Source: Streptomyces sp. NBC_01707 (GTDB lineage: Bacteria; Actinomycetota; Actinomycetes; Streptomycetales; Streptomycetaceae). From it: DNA of 64,000 bases. The first letter of the stretch is position 1. Each line of letters opens with the position of its first letter. The position numbers and the translations under genes were made by a program. Positions 1 to 8,808 of the stretch are shown one piece after another. Location: NCBI RefSeq assembly GCF_041438805.1, contig NZ_CP109190.1, positions 6,944,001-7,008,000 on the forward strand, given 5' to 3'. Under the pieces are notes generated by a model that worked only from the letters and a program-made list of their open reading frames with translations, was not told the DNA's origin and did no database searches.

Positions 1-1
1 C

Positions 2-94
2 GACTACAGCCGCGCCACCAACACCGGCTACGCCGACGCACCCCGCGTCGCCGCCTATGTGGGCTCGGCTCTCGCCTGGGGTGTGGAACCGTGA
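2..94 (+). CDS. C-terminal end of a secreted cellulase with CBM3 (partial)
   Basis: Only the last 30 codons are inside the window; the gene enters from the left. The visible residues (start DYSRATNTGYADAP, end LAWGVEP) match the C-termini of the two cellulases that follow, which end DYSRS..YVDGTLGWGTAP and DYSRT..YVGSTLTWGTAP. This is therefore the end of a third family 3 carbohydrate-binding module. The TGA stop overlaps the GTG start of the next gene (GTGA), so the two are translationally coupled. The catalytic domain cannot be seen. The call is secure for the CBM end only. Confidence 0.85.
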   Translation, partial: DYSRATNTGYADAPRVAAYVGSALAWGVEP

Positions 95-1665
95 GCGGGC
101 TCATCACGAACACGGCGGCCCGCCACCGCGGCCGCTGGTTCCCGCCCCTCGCCGCCACCGCCGCGGCGCTGCTGCTCGCCGCCGCATCCATGCTCACCGG
201 CGCCGCTCCGGCCGCGGCCGCGCCGGTGACCGACTGCACCGCCTGGGGGACGACCGAGCTCCAGGGCGGCGAGTACGTCTACCAGCAGAACGAGTGGAAC
301 TCCACGGCCCGGCAGTGTGTGAGCGTCGATCCGGAGACGGGGGCCTGGAGCGTCACGGAGTCGCCGTTCGCCCTCCCGACCAACGGCGCCCCGGCCACGT
401 ACCCGTCCAGCTACAAGGGCTGTCACTGGGGCGTGTGCACGACCGACAGCGGACTGCCGCTGCGCGTCGACGAACTCGCCGGCACCCGCACCTCCTGGTC
501 CACGACCCAGGTCGACTCGGGTGCGTACAACGTCTCGATGGACCTCTGGTTCAACTCGACTCCTGTCACCGACGACCAGCCGGACGGGACCGAGGTGATG
601 ATCTGGATGAACCACCGCGGCGGAGTCCAGCCGATCGGATCCCGCACCGGCACGGTGCAGCTCGACGGCAAGGCGTGGGACGTCTGGACAGGGCCCGGTG
701 CCTCCGGCTGGAAGGTCATCTCGTACGTACTGCAGCAGGGCGCCACCGAGTTCGCCGATCTCGATGTGAAGAGCCTGATCGACGACGCCGTCAGCCGCGG
801 CCGGATCGATCCCACGCACTATCTGATCGACGCCGAGGCCGGGTTCGAGATCTGGCAGGGCGGCCAGGGCCTCGGCACCAAGAGCTTCTCCTTCACGGCG
901 AGTGCGGACAGCGGTGGCGGGGGCGACACCGCCGCACCGTCGGCGCCCGCGAACCTCCGGGTCACCGGGACGACCGGCACCACGGCCGCCCTGTCCTGGA
1001 CACCGTCGACGGATGACACCGGCGTCACGGCGTACGACGTCTACCGGGACGGTGTGAAGGCCGGAACCACGGCCACCACGTCATTCACCGACACCGGACT
1101 CACCGCCTCGACGGCGTACAGCTACGCGGTCAGGGCCCGGGACGCCGCCGGGAACACCTCGGCAGCCTCGGCCGGGGTCACGGCGACGACCGGGGCGGGC
1201 GGCGGCACCGGGAGCGGCACGCTGAAGGCGCAGTACAAGAACAACGACTCGTCCCCAGGGGACAACCAGATCAGACCGGGCCTGCAGTTGGTGAACACCG
1301 GCACGCAACCCGTGGATCTGGCGGATGTCACCGTCCGCTACTGGTTCAGCGGCGAGTCCGGCGCCACCACGTACAGCACCAACTGTGACTGGGCCGCGAT
1401 CGGTTGCGGTGGTGTGACGCATCGCGTGGTGCCCTCCGCCGGCGCCGGACAGGGCGCCGACCACTACCTGGAGGTCGGCTTCGGCAGCGGCAGCCTGGCC
1501 GCGGGCGCCTCGACCGGTGAGATCCAGCTGCGGCTCAACAAGACCGACTGGTCGAACTTCGACGAGGCCGACGACTACAGCAGGTCGACCGACACAGCCT
1601 ATGCCGACGCCTCGAAGGTGGCCGTGTACGTGGACGGGACGCTCGGCTGGGGCACCGCCCCCTGA
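91..1665 (+). CDS. Secreted GH12 endo-beta-1,4-glucanase with FN3 and CBM3
   Basis: This 524-residue protein should cut internal beta-1,4-glucan bonds outside the cell. Residues 1-44 are an export signal (RHRGR, a long Ala/Leu core, ending APAAAAP). Residues 45-272 are the GH12 domain, with VTDCTAWGTTELQGG at its start, the expected nucleophile Glu in DGTEVMIWMNHRGG and the acid/base Glu in GFEIWQGG. A Gly-rich linker leads to a fibronectin type III domain (about 283-368), then a CBM3 (about 375-524) ending LGWGTAP. The GTG start overlaps the preceding stop, so it belongs to the same transcript as the partial upstream cellulase. A strong hairpin follows. GH12 enzymes can also prefer xyloglucan or mixed-linkage glucan; substrate is not decided by sequence. 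Confidence 0.93.
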   Translation: MSGLITNTAARHRGRWFPPLAATAAALLLAAASMLTGAAPAAAAPVTDCTAWGTTELQGGEYVYQQNEWNSTARQCVSVDPETGAWSVTESPFALPTNGAPATYPSSYKGCHWGVCTTDSGLPLRVDELAGTRTSWSTTQVDSGAYNVSMDLWFNSTPVTDDQPDGTEVMIWMNHRGGVQPIGSRTGTVQLDGKAWDVWTGPGASGWKVISYVLQQGATEFADLDVKSLIDDAVSRGRIDPTHYLIDAEAGFEIWQGGQGLGTKSFSFTASADSGGGGDTAAPSAPANLRVTGTTGTTAALSWTPSTDDTGVTAYDVYRDGVKAGTTATTSFTDTGLTASTAYSYAVRARDAAGNTSAASAGVTATTGAGGGTGSGTLKAQYKNNDSSPGDNQIRPGLQLVNTGTQPVDLADVTVRYWFSGESGATTYSTNCDWAAIGCGGVTHRVVPSAGAGQGADHYLEVGFGSGSLAAGASTGEIQLRLNKTDWSNFDEADDYSRSTDTAYADASKVAVYVDGTLGWGTAP

Positions 1666-4013
1666 GACCCCGCCGGTCACGCACAGCACAACTGCGCACT
1701 CCCGATGGCGGGATGCCCACCCCGCTCCTCCCGCCATCGGGGCACCGCCCCGACCACGCACCCGCCCAGGACCGTCCTCCCGAGCCCCCCGACGAGAAAG
1801 GGGCACCGAGCCGCAAGCACCGCGGAGCCCGCAGAACAACCCCTGAACCCGCCCTCGGGGAGTGCCCGGAGGCGTACGTACGAAAGGAATACGGAGCCGC
1901 AATGAGATCACGAAGTTCCACGCTGCACGGGATACGCCGGAAGTTCGCCGCGCTCTCCGCGCTGGCGATCGGAGCGGCCCTGGCCGTGGCCGTCCCCACC
2001 CCGGCCTCCGCAGCGGCCCGCGTCGACAACCCGTACGTCGGCGCCAAGGCGTATGTGAACCCGCAGTGGTCCGCCAAGGCCGCCGCGGAGCCGGGCGGCA
2101 GCGTCATCGCCGACGAGCCCTCGTTCGTCTGGATGGACCGCATCGCGGCCATCGAGGGTGCGGGCGACGCGATGAGCCTGCGCGAGCACCTCGACGAGGC
2201 GCTCGACCAGGGCGCGAACCTCTTCCAGGTCGTCATCTACGACCTTCCTGGGCGTGACTGCGCCGCGCTGGCCTCGAACGGCGAGCTCGGTCCCACCGAA
2301 CTCGACCGGTACAAGAGCGAGTACATCAACCCCATCGCCGACGTCCTCGACGACCCCGCCTATGCGAGCCTGCGGATCGTCGCCGTCATCGAACCGGACT
2401 CGCTGCCCAACATCGTGACCAACGCCGGCGGCGAGGCCGGTGCCACCGAGGCGTGCGCGGTGATGAAGGCGAACGGCAACTACGAGAAGGGTGTCGGCTA
2501 CGCCCTGCACACCCTGGCGGCCATTCCCAACGTCTACAACTACATCGACGCGGCGCACCACGGGTGGCTCGGCTGGGACACCAACCTCGCCCCGGCGGTC
2601 GACGAGTTCAAGAAGGCCGCCACCAGCGAGGGCGCGACCGTCGGCGATGTCCACGGTTTCATCGTGAACACGGCCAACTACTCCGCTCTCCAGGAGCCGT
2701 ACCTCAAGGTCACCGACTCGGTGAACGGTACGACCGTGCGTCAGTCGAAGTGGGTCGACTGGAATCAGTACGTGGACGAACTGACCTTCGCCCAGGGACT
2801 GCGCTCGCTCCTGGTCAGCCGCGGCGGCTTCGACTCCGGCATCGGCATGCTCATCGACACCGCCCGCAACGGCTGGGGCGGCAGCGCCCGGCCCTCCGGC
2901 GCGGGACCGACGACCAATGTGGACGACTACGTCAACGGTGGCCGCATCGACCGGCGCATCCACGCGGGGAACTGGTGCAACCAGAAGGGTGCGGGCATCG
3001 GCGAGCGGCCGAAGTCGGCCCCCGCGGCCGGCATCGACGCCTACGTCTGGGCCAAGCCCCCGGGGGAGTCGGACGGCAACAGCCAGCCCATCGAGAACGA
3101 CGAGGGCAAGGGCTTCGACCGGATGTGCGACCCGACGTACACGGGCAACGGGCGCAACGGCAACAACCTGACCGGCGCGCTGTCCGACTCGCCGCTGGCG
3201 GGCCACTGGTTCTCCGCCCAGTTCCAGGAGTTGGTGCGCAACGCGTACCCGCCCCTCGACGGCGGCGGTGACGACGACACCCAGGCGCCTTCCGCCCCGA
3301 CCGGCCTGACGGTGACGGGGAAGACGAGCGGCAGCGTCTCGCTGTCCTGGACGGCCTCGACCGACAACACCGGTGTGACCGCCTACGACGTGTACCGCGC
3401 GGGGGTGCAGGTGGGCTCCTCGGCCACGACCTCGTTCACCGACTCGGGGCTCACCGCCTCGACGGCGTACAGCTACACGGTCAAGGCCCGGGACGCGGCC
3501 GGGAACGTCTCGGCTGCCTCCGCCGCCGTCTCGGCGACCACGTCCGCGGGCGGCGGAACCGGCACCGGCACTCTCAAGGTCCAGTACAAGAACAACGACT
3601 CCTCGGCCACCGACAACCAGATCCGGATGGGCCTGCAACTGGTCAACACCGGGAGCACCGCAGTCAACCTGTCCACGGTGAAGGTGCGGTACTGGTTCAC
3701 CCCCGAGGCCGGCGCGAGCACCTTCGGCACCGCATGCGACTACGCGGTGCTGGGCTGCGGCAGTGTGACCACCGGCGTGACGGCCTCCGGCAGTTCGACT
3801 GCCGGGGCCAGCCACTACCTGGAGGTCGGCTTCGGCAGCGGCAGCCTGGCGGCAGGGGCCTCCACCGGGGAGATCCAGCTGCGCCTGAACAAGAGCGACT
3901 GGTCGAACTTCGACGAGACCGACGACTACAGCCGCACCGCCGACACGGCCTACGCCGACGCGTCGAAGATCGGCGTCTACGTGGGTTCCACCCTCACCTG
4001 GGGCACCGCCCCC
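951..4013 (+). repeat. Paralogous FN3-CBM3 coding repeats in adjacent cellulases
   Basis: The segment at about 951-1662 and the one at about 3289-4013 encode the same FN3-CBM3 pair. They share long identical DNA runs, for example around 1107-1150 and 3449-3492, and around 1465-1500 and 3821-3856. The partial gene at the left edge carries a third copy of the end. This is an intragenic dispersed direct repeat of about 0.7 kb. Confidence 0.85.
1701..1741 (+). terminator. Rho-independent-type hairpin after the GH12 gene
   Basis: A 13-bp perfect inverted repeat (CCCGATGGCGGGA, then TCCCGCCATCGGG) has a 15-nt loop and starts 35 nt after the stop codon. There is no T tract, as is usual in Streptomyces. 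Confidence 0.7.
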
Positions 4014-4016
4014 TGA
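1902..4016 (+). CDS. Secreted GH6 exocellulase (cellobiohydrolase) with FN3 and CBM3
   Basis: This 704-residue protein should release cellobiose from the non-reducing end of cellulose. Residues 1-38 are a signal peptide with RRK then a hydrophobic run ending ASAAA. The GH6 domain (about 40-455) carries both family signatures: VIYDLPGRDCAALASNGE near 111-128 (Asp119) and AVIEPDSLPN near 161-170 (catalytic acid Asp166). Later motifs NWCNQKGAG, YVWAKPPGESDG and GHWFSAQF resemble Thermobifida Cel6B exocellulases. FN3 (about 465-550) and CBM3 (about 558-704) follow. I chose the ATG at 1902 because AAAGGA and GGAG precede it and a signal peptide begins there; the frame is open further upstream. The 160-bp gap after the GH12 terminator suggests its own promoter. 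Confidence 0.93.
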   Translation: MRSRSSTLHGIRRKFAALSALAIGAALAVAVPTPASAAARVDNPYVGAKAYVNPQWSAKAAAEPGGSVIADEPSFVWMDRIAAIEGAGDAMSLREHLDEALDQGANLFQVVIYDLPGRDCAALASNGELGPTELDRYKSEYINPIADVLDDPAYASLRIVAVIEPDSLPNIVTNAGGEAGATEACAVMKANGNYEKGVGYALHTLAAIPNVYNYIDAAHHGWLGWDTNLAPAVDEFKKAATSEGATVGDVHGFIVNTANYSALQEPYLKVTDSVNGTTVRQSKWVDWNQYVDELTFAQGLRSLLVSRGGFDSGIGMLIDTARNGWGGSARPSGAGPTTNVDDYVNGGRIDRRIHAGNWCNQKGAGIGERPKSAPAAGIDAYVWAKPPGESDGNSQPIENDEGKGFDRMCDPTYTGNGRNGNNLTGALSDSPLAGHWFSAQFQELVRNAYPPLDGGGDDDTQAPSAPTGLTVTGKTSGSVSLSWTASTDNTGVTAYDVYRAGVQVGSSATTSFTDSGLTASTAYSYTVKARDAAGNVSAASAAVSATTSAGGGTGTGTLKVQYKNNDSSATDNQIRMGLQLVNTGSTAVNLSTVKVRYWFTPEAGASTFGTACDYAVLGCGSVTTGVTASGSSTAGASHYLEVGFGSGSLAAGASTGEIQLRLNKSDWSNFDETDDYSRTADTAYADASKIGVYVGSTLTWGTAP

Positions 4017-4046
4017 TCCTGCCCGTCACCCCTTGCCCCACCGGTT

Positions 4047-4093
4047 CCGTCGCTCCCGTTGCCGCTTCAGTGTCGCGGCGGCGGGAGCGACGG
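4047..4093. terminator. Hairpin after the GH6 gene, shared with the convergent small gene
   Basis: A 12-bp inverted repeat (CCGTCGCTCCCG with CGGGAGCGACGG) plus inner CCGC/GCGG pairing lies 30 nt after the GH6 stop and 20 nt before the end of the opposing small gene. It could serve both strands. Confidence 0.7.
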
Positions 4094-4113
4094 GCGTCCC
4101 ACCGCATCACCCT

Positions 4114-4494
4114 TCATCCACGCAGCATGTCGGGGGCGCGGTGGGGGCGAAGATCCCTGAGGACCGACTCGACCTCACGGAGAAAAGACTGGTAAGAAGT
4201 CAGGCGTTGCCATTCGGAGTCGGGGATGCCGGGCACCGTGGCGGCGCTTGCAGTCCAGCTTGCGACCAGTTCGGCGTACAGCGGTGTCTCGCTCGCCGCC
4301 TCGGTGTACGACTGACCTGGCACGAACGCGCCGGCAAGCTGCCCCCGTGATGTGCGTGCTCCGTGCGGCGCATCCAGCTGAGGCCGCGGACGCGGCCGGG
4401 CATGAGATGCGCGGGGGGCCTGCGAGGGGTGCGGAACGGATGTCGCGGTGCCCCTGCCGGTAGCGGTAGCGGTGGCGGATGTGGGTGCGTTCAT
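4114..4494 (-). CDS. Conserved-looking hypothetical protein of about 126 residues
   Basis: The C-terminal half has sensible protein character, with ETPLYAELVASWT, PDSEWQRLTSYQSFLRE and LRDLRPHRAP. It resembles small Streptomyces proteins with a YAELV..W...VP..PD..WQRL pattern, which I know only as hypothetical. The N-terminal half is low-complexity, rich in Ala, Thr, Pro and Arg. I use the ATG at 4494; an in-frame GTG lies at 4515 inside a palindrome. No good ribosome site is visible. It is convergent with the GH6 gene and divergent from the next gene. Function unknown; the gene could be spurious. Confidence 0.45.
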   Translation of the reverse strand: MNAPTSATATATGRGTATSVPHPSQAPRASHARPRPRPQLDAPHGARTSRGQLAGAFVPGQSYTEAASETPLYAELVASWTASAATVPGIPDSEWQRLTSYQSFLREVESVLRDLRPHRAPDMLRG

Positions 4495-4513
4495 GACGGT
4501 GGTAACGATCAGC

Positions 4514-4525
4514 ACCCATATGGGT
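4514..4525. promoter_or_regulatory. 12-bp palindrome in a divergent promoter region
   Basis: ACCCATATGGGT is a perfect 12-bp palindrome. It sits in an AT-richer patch between the leftward small gene and the rightward hypothetical gene at 4573. Its position fits an operator for either gene. No matching regulator is known to me. Confidence 0.35.
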
Positions 4526-4572
4526 AACTAGGTTGCGACACAGAATGATTAGATGGCGTTTCACCTTTCTTG

Positions 4573-5436
4573 ATGCCTTTAGATCGAATATCGCTTCAAA
4601 TCCGTAACAGAGACGTTGCTCCAGGCATGGAACCGAGGGAGATGTGGGAGCGCCATGCCGTACTGGCGCGGGCCTATTTCGGGAATGACGAGGATGTACG
4701 CCGTGCGCAGGGGGACCTTGACGAACGAAATGCGGACCGCATGCGGACGCTGGCCGCATTCGCGGTGACGCTGGGCAGCGACGGAACCGTCGCGGAACTC
4801 CTCGGGCTCCATGAACGCGAAGTGCGCCTGGCCCGTCGCACCGTGGGCAAGGACGACGCCCGGGCCATCGCCAAGGCGCTCCTGGACCATCACGCCGCCG
4901 ATGCGCACAAGCCCCCTGTCGAAGACGTGGACGGATGCCCGTCGTACCCGGAACCGGAGGAAAGGCATGTGTCCCACGAGCCTCCGGCCGCACCTCCGGT
5001 TCCCCCTCATGCTCCGGTCACCGACGAACCGGTCCACGTGACGGCGTCGTCGACAGCCGTGGACGCGGTCCTGGTCGGAGCGTGGAGCACCGGGACCGAT
5101 CTCGCGGTGCTGGCGAGCGAGCTCGGTCTCGATCTCCCCCGCCTCGTCGCACGCACCCGGTACCTGGAGGCGCAGGGCCGCCTCACACACGCCTCGCCGT
5201 CGCTCGACCGTTCCGGCAGGCATCGCCGTGTCGACGGCACGGAGGCGCCCGCGATGCCCCAGCCCCGGCAGTGGTACTACCCCAGCCAGCCTCGCCCGCC
5301 GCACCAGGAGGCGGTATGGGACCAGCAGTCCTCGTCCTCCACGTTCGGCTCCGCACCGATGCACGACTGGGACGGCATCCTCGACCAGTGGCAGGTTTCG
5401 ACCGCCCCCACGGCCTCCTGGCAGGGATTCGCATAA
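4573..5436 (+). CDS. Conserved hypothetical protein with two helix-turn-helix-like segments
   Basis: About 287 residues; I do not recognise a named family. Residues about 50-100 contain TVAELLGLHEREVRLARRTV, which has the spacing of a helix-turn-helix. A Pro-rich stretch (about 125-150) follows, then a second HTH-like helix pair in VLASELGLDLPRLVARTRYL (about 180-200). The last 80 residues are Gln/Ser/Pro-rich and probably disordered. The start is uncertain: TTG 4570, ATG 4573 and ATG 4627 are all possible, and none has a clear ribosome site. There is no signal peptide. I infer a cytoplasmic DNA-binding role from the HTH-like segments only. Confidence 0.6.
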   Translation: MPLDRISLQIRNRDVAPGMEPREMWERHAVLARAYFGNDEDVRRAQGDLDERNADRMRTLAAFAVTLGSDGTVAELLGLHEREVRLARRTVGKDDARAIAKALLDHHAADAHKPPVEDVDGCPSYPEPEERHVSHEPPAAPPVPPHAPVTDEPVHVTASSTAVDAVLVGAWSTGTDLAVLASELGLDLPRLVARTRYLEAQGRLTHASPSLDRSGRHRRVDGTEAPAMPQPRQWYYPSQPRPPHQEAVWDQQSSSSTFGSAPMHDWDGILDQWQVSTAPTASWQGFA

Positions 5437-5495
5437 GAGCGCGGCGGCCGCGGGTCCGCCACCGGCGCGGGGATTGCGTCGAGCAACTCCTGGTC

Positions 5496-5558
5496 GGCCG
5501 GCGCACGCGCCGGCCCGTGCCGGCAGGCTCCGCCCCACGGGGTGGGGGCGGAGCCTGC
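5496..5558. terminator. Double hairpin between convergent genes
   Basis: Two hairpins follow each other. GGCCGGCGC/GCGCCGGCC (5496-5515) has a 2-nt loop. GCAGGCTCCGCCCC/GGGGCGGAGCCTGC (5523-5558) is a perfect 14-bp stem with an 8-nt loop. They lie between the hypothetical gene and the end of the glycosyltransferase gene and should stop both. Confidence 0.8.
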
Positions 5559-5566
5559 GGCGCCCT

Positions 5567-6469
5567 TCAGATGACCGGCGGCCGCCCCAGCATCGTCATG
5601 CGCCACACCGTGCGCCACCGCATCGGCTGCCGTCGGCCGCACGGTGTACGGACCCCCTCGGCGAAGCCGCCGGCCCAGGCCCGCAGACCCGCGGCCGAGT
5701 GGGTGCGGGCCACGGTGAGGAGGGTCCAGGTGCACAGGTAGGCCGGGACCAGGGGGAGAGGCAGGTTACGGCGGGCCAGCCAGACCCGGTTGCGGGCCGT
5801 CATCCGGTAGTAGACCGAGTGCCTGGCCGGGGACGTCTTGGGGTGCTGGAGCAGCAGGTCGGGTTCGTACAGGATCTTCCAGCCCGCATCGAGCGCCCGC
5901 CAGGACAGGTCCGTCTCCTCGTGCGTGAAGAAGAACTCCGCGGGCCACGGGCCGGTTTCGGCGAGCATCTTCATGGAGAGTGCGTGGCCGCCGCCGAGGA
6001 ACGCCGTGACCGGACCGCGGCGCATCGGGTCGGTGGCGCGCAGCCGGGGGACATGGCGGCGCTGCGTCTCGCCGTGCTCGTCGGCGATGCGGAAGCCGAC
6101 GATGCCGAGCTTCGGGTCGGCGGCGTACATCTCCTGGACCTTGCGCAGCACACCGCTGTCGACGAGGAGTCCGTCGTCGTCCAGCTCGACGACGACGTCC
6201 ACGTCACCGAGTTCCGCGAGTCGGCGGATGGCGACGTTACGGCCGCCGGGGCAGCCGAGGTTCTCGTCGAGCTCGATCGTGGTCACACCGCCGGCCAGGT
6301 CGGACAGGCCGGGGACGGCGGTGAAGTCCGGCAGCGAGGTGCCGTTGCCCACGATGACGAGACGGGCCGGCAGGACGTCCTGTATGGCGATCGAGGCCAA
6401 CAGGGCTTCGACCTGCTGCGGGCGGTCGCCCATGGTCACGATGGATACGCCGATGCGCGGTTCGGACAA
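5567..6469 (-). CDS. Family 2 glycosyltransferase
   Basis: This 300-residue GT-A enzyme should transfer a sugar from a nucleotide sugar to an unknown acceptor. The N-terminus, EPRIGVSIVTMGDRP, is a typical GT2 opening. VVVELDDDGLL gives the metal-binding Asp motif, LGGGHALSMKM follows, and FFFTHEETDLSWRALDAGW matches the ED-x-D-W-R region seen in rhamnosyltransferase-like GT2 proteins. The C-terminus has one possible membrane-associated stretch (PAYLCTWTLLTVA). I chose the TTG at 6469 because AGGAG lies 8 nt upstream and the protein then starts at the conserved core; in-frame codons reach back to 6613. It appears to be a single gene with no pathway neighbours. Confidence 0.85.
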   Translation of the reverse strand: MSEPRIGVSIVTMGDRPQQVEALLASIAIQDVLPARLVIVGNGTSLPDFTAVPGLSDLAGGVTTIELDENLGCPGGRNVAIRRLAELGDVDVVVELDDDGLLVDSGVLRKVQEMYAADPKLGIVGFRIADEHGETQRRHVPRLRATDPMRRGPVTAFLGGGHALSMKMLAETGPWPAEFFFTHEETDLSWRALDAGWKILYEPDLLLQHPKTSPARHSVYYRMTARNRVWLARRNLPLPLVPAYLCTWTLLTVARTHSAAGLRAWAGGFAEGVRTPCGRRQPMRWRTVWRMTMLGRPPVI

Positions 6470-6670
6470 GGTCAGCACTCCTGGGCTCGCTGCGGTGCCC
6501 GTGATCGTAGTCGCTTGCTGTTCAGGTTCCGGATGCCGCCCTGTCATGGCGGGTTGACCGGTGCCCGGTAGGTGACATCGGTCCCGTCGGGAGCCGGGCG
6601 TGGCGCCGGGCATGCGTCGTCGCGCACCGCCGGGCCCGGTCCGTCCGGGCGACGCACGCGACCAGCGGCC

Positions 6671-7819
6671 TCAGGCGTTCGCCGCGTACTGCCAGAAGTC
6701 CCGCATCAGCGCGGGCGGCGTGGGCCCGGTCATCTCCAGCTGGCTGAGCATGATCGTGACCGTTCCGGTGGACGGGACGAAGTGCCCCGTCGTGCCGGTG
6801 CCGCCGACCCAGCCGTAGCGGCCCGGTACGTTCCACGGCTTGGTCGTCCCGACGTCGACCGAGCCGCCGAAGCCCCACCCCTGACCCTCGATGAACAGCC
6901 CACTGGCCTCGCGCTGGGCCCGGGTCAGATGGTCGGTGGTCATCCGGCGCACCGATCCGGGTGACAGCAGCCGGCGCCCGTCGAACGTCCCGTCGGCGAG
7001 CATCATGCGGGCGAAGGCCAGCCAGTCGTCGAGGGTCGAGACCAGCCCACCCGCGCCGGAAGGGAAGGCGGGCACGCTGCTCCACTGCCCGCCCGGGGTG
7101 TCCACCAGCTGCGGATCGCCGTTCGGACCGATGCGGTAGAGGCTGGTGAAGCGGTCGAGCTTCGCGGCCGGTACCGCGAAACCGGTGTCCACCATGCCCA
7201 GCGGCCGGAACAGCCGCTCGTCCAGGAATTCCGGCAGCGAACGGCCCGAGACCCGGGCGATCAGCACACCCTGGATGTCCGAGCAGGTGTTGTACAGCCA
7301 GGCTTCGCCCGGCTGGTTCAGCAGTGGGATACGGGACAGCTTCGCCATCCAGTCGTCCGGCGCCGGGACGTCCGCCGGTTCCGGTCCCTGCTTCAACTCG
7401 CTGAACAGCGGGGCGACTCCCGGCAGCGCGAAGTCGGACGGGAAGCCGTACCCGGCACGGAAGGTGAGCAGGTCGGACACGGTGATGGGCCGGGTCGCCG
7501 GGACCACGTCGTCGAGCGGACCGGACGGGGTGCGGAGCACCTTCGGCGAAGCCAGTTCCGGCAGCCATCGACCGACCGGTTCGTCCAGCGCGATCCGGCC
7601 CTCCTCGACCAGCATCATGACCGCGGCGGCGACGATCGGCTTGGTCATCGAGGCGATGCGGAAGATCGAGTCCCGGGCCATCGGGGCCGTGCCCTCGATG
7701 TCGGCCGAACCGGCCGCCCGCACCTCGGTCCGGTCGCCCTTGGCCACCAGGCCCACCGCGCCCGGCACCGGTCCTTTACTGACGTGCGCATCCAGGATCT
7801 CGTGCAGGTCGGTCGTCAT
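6671..7819 (-). CDS. Serine hydrolase of the beta-lactamase / esterase EstB family
   Basis: A 382-residue class C beta-lactamase-fold enzyme. The nucleophile motif SxxK is SMTK near residue 58, the second motif is YNT in AWLYNTCSDIQ near 165, and the region before the end (YGWVGGTGTTGHF) takes the place of the KTG box. Such proteins are mostly esterases or D-aminopeptidases, not antibiotic-resistance enzymes. There is no signal peptide, so it is probably cytoplasmic. The ATG at 7819 is preceded by GAAGG at 7 nt. It stands alone between the glycosyltransferase and the scbR-type gene. Confidence 0.87.
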   Translation of the reverse strand: MTTDLHEILDAHVSKGPVPGAVGLVAKGDRTEVRAAGSADIEGTAPMARDSIFRIASMTKPIVAAAVMMLVEEGRIALDEPVGRWLPELASPKVLRTPSGPLDDVVPATRPITVSDLLTFRAGYGFPSDFALPGVAPLFSELKQGPEPADVPAPDDWMAKLSRIPLLNQPGEAWLYNTCSDIQGVLIARVSGRSLPEFLDERLFRPLGMVDTGFAVPAAKLDRFTSLYRIGPNGDPQLVDTPGGQWSSVPAFPSGAGGLVSTLDDWLAFARMMLADGTFDGRRLLSPGSVRRMTTDHLTRAQREASGLFIEGQGWGFGGSVDVGTTKPWNVPGRYGWVGGTGTTGHFVPSTGTVTIMLSQLEMTGPTPPALMRDFWQYAANA

Positions 7820-8015
7820 CGGTCCACCTTCTCGATTCGTGCGGTCGGAACCAAGACTTCCGCCGCCGCCCCGAATCATCGGACCGTTCACATCGATTAC
7901 GCCCGATCGGCTCTGTCGCGGCCGGTTCCGGGGGTCGTTCCACCGGTCTCCGCTGCCGGCCGTCATTGCAGACCGTCCGGTACGGTCCCGGGCCGGGCGG
8001 GCCGGTTCCGGATGG

Positions 8016-8678
8016 TCAGCCGGTGGCGGCGGCCTGGCCCGGTACGGACTCGAGAGAGGCGTACAGCCGTTCGCCGCGGTCCTCGGCCATGTCGAGGGTG
8101 GCCAGCACGGCGGGCGTCGAGATGCTCGGCAGGATGTAGTGCAGCAGTACGGAGATCCGGCGCCCCAGGTCCTCGCGGTTGCACAGGACCTGGGACATCA
8201 CCTGCACGCCGGAGAAGGCGCCCGCCAGCAGCTCCGCGGTCTCGCCCGGCTGGACGTGCGGCAGGAGCTCGCCCTGGTTCTTCGCCGCGCTCAGCAGATG
8301 TTCGAGCCGATCTATCCAGGCCCGGAACGGCGTGCCCCGGTCGAGGCCCTCGACCGCCTGGTCCATCGCCAGTCCGACACTGGCCCGCACCAGCGGTTCA
8401 TTCCGTAGCCGGTGGGCGAGCAACATGCCCTGGTCGACCAGTTCCTGGAGTTTCGTCAGCTGGGGCGGCAGCGGAACGCTGTCCAGCTGGAGGTCCATCA
8501 CACCGAGCGCCAGCTCCTCCTTCGAGTTGAAGTGGAAGTACAGCGCGCCCTTGGTCACCCCCGCCCGGGCGAGGATCTCGCTGATGGTGGCGCTGCTGTA
8601 GCCGCGTTCGTCGAAAACGGCGGCGGCCGCCACCAGGATCGACCGTCGAGTCTGGATCGCGCGCGCCTGCTGTGCCAT
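8016..8678 (-). CDS. scbR: Gamma-butyrolactone receptor, TetR family (ScbR/ArpA type)
   Basis: This 220-residue repressor should bind autoregulatory DNA elements and release them when it binds a gamma-butyrolactone. The N-terminus carries the TetR HTH, with RRSILVAAAAVFDERGY, then ATISEILARAGVTKGALYFHF (about residues 33-53). The following SKEELALGVMD is very typical of ArpA/ScbR receptors, as is RLRNEPLVRASVGLAMDQ in the ligand domain. It is divergent from the AfsA/ScbA-type gene with a 130-bp gap, the arrangement known from scbR-scbA in S. coelicolor. It is probably autoregulated through that gap. Antibiotic-type pseudo-receptors are the main alternative; the paired synthase argues for a true receptor. 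Confidence 0.9.
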   Translation of the reverse strand: MAQQARAIQTRRSILVAAAAVFDERGYSSATISEILARAGVTKGALYFHFNSKEELALGVMDLQLDSVPLPPQLTKLQELVDQGMLLAHRLRNEPLVRASVGLAMDQAVEGLDRGTPFRAWIDRLEHLLSAAKNQGELLPHVQPGETAELLAGAFSGVQVMSQVLCNREDLGRRISVLLHYILPSISTPAVLATLDMAEDRGERLYASLESVPGQAAATG

Positions 8679-8735
8679 CAGCTACGTGTCTCTCTAGTCG
8701 TGGCGTGGTCAGCGCCACAGGGTTCTGGCTGGAAA

Positions 8736-8753
8736 GGAAAACCGGGCTGTCAG
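8736..8753. promoter_or_regulatory. Candidate autoregulatory element (ScbR-type operator)
   Basis: The segment GGAAAACCGGGCTGTCAG lies in the gap between the receptor and synthase genes. It resembles the ACCGG-centred, imperfectly palindromic sites bound by ArpA/ScbR proteins. The match is partial. The gap also has GTGGCG/CGCCAC arms at 8700-8718. Confidence 0.4.
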
Positions 8754-8808
8754 TATCTTACTGCGGGGGTGATCGGCCTCCTGCATGGATCCTCTGGGGG
8801 GGAACTTC

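Noticed and set aside
4645..4653. TGGGAGCGC, half of a CebR (cellulose regulator) box
   Set aside because: Only a half-site, inside the hypothetical gene, and not upstream of a cellulase. No full TGGGAGCGCTCCCA was seen in the window.
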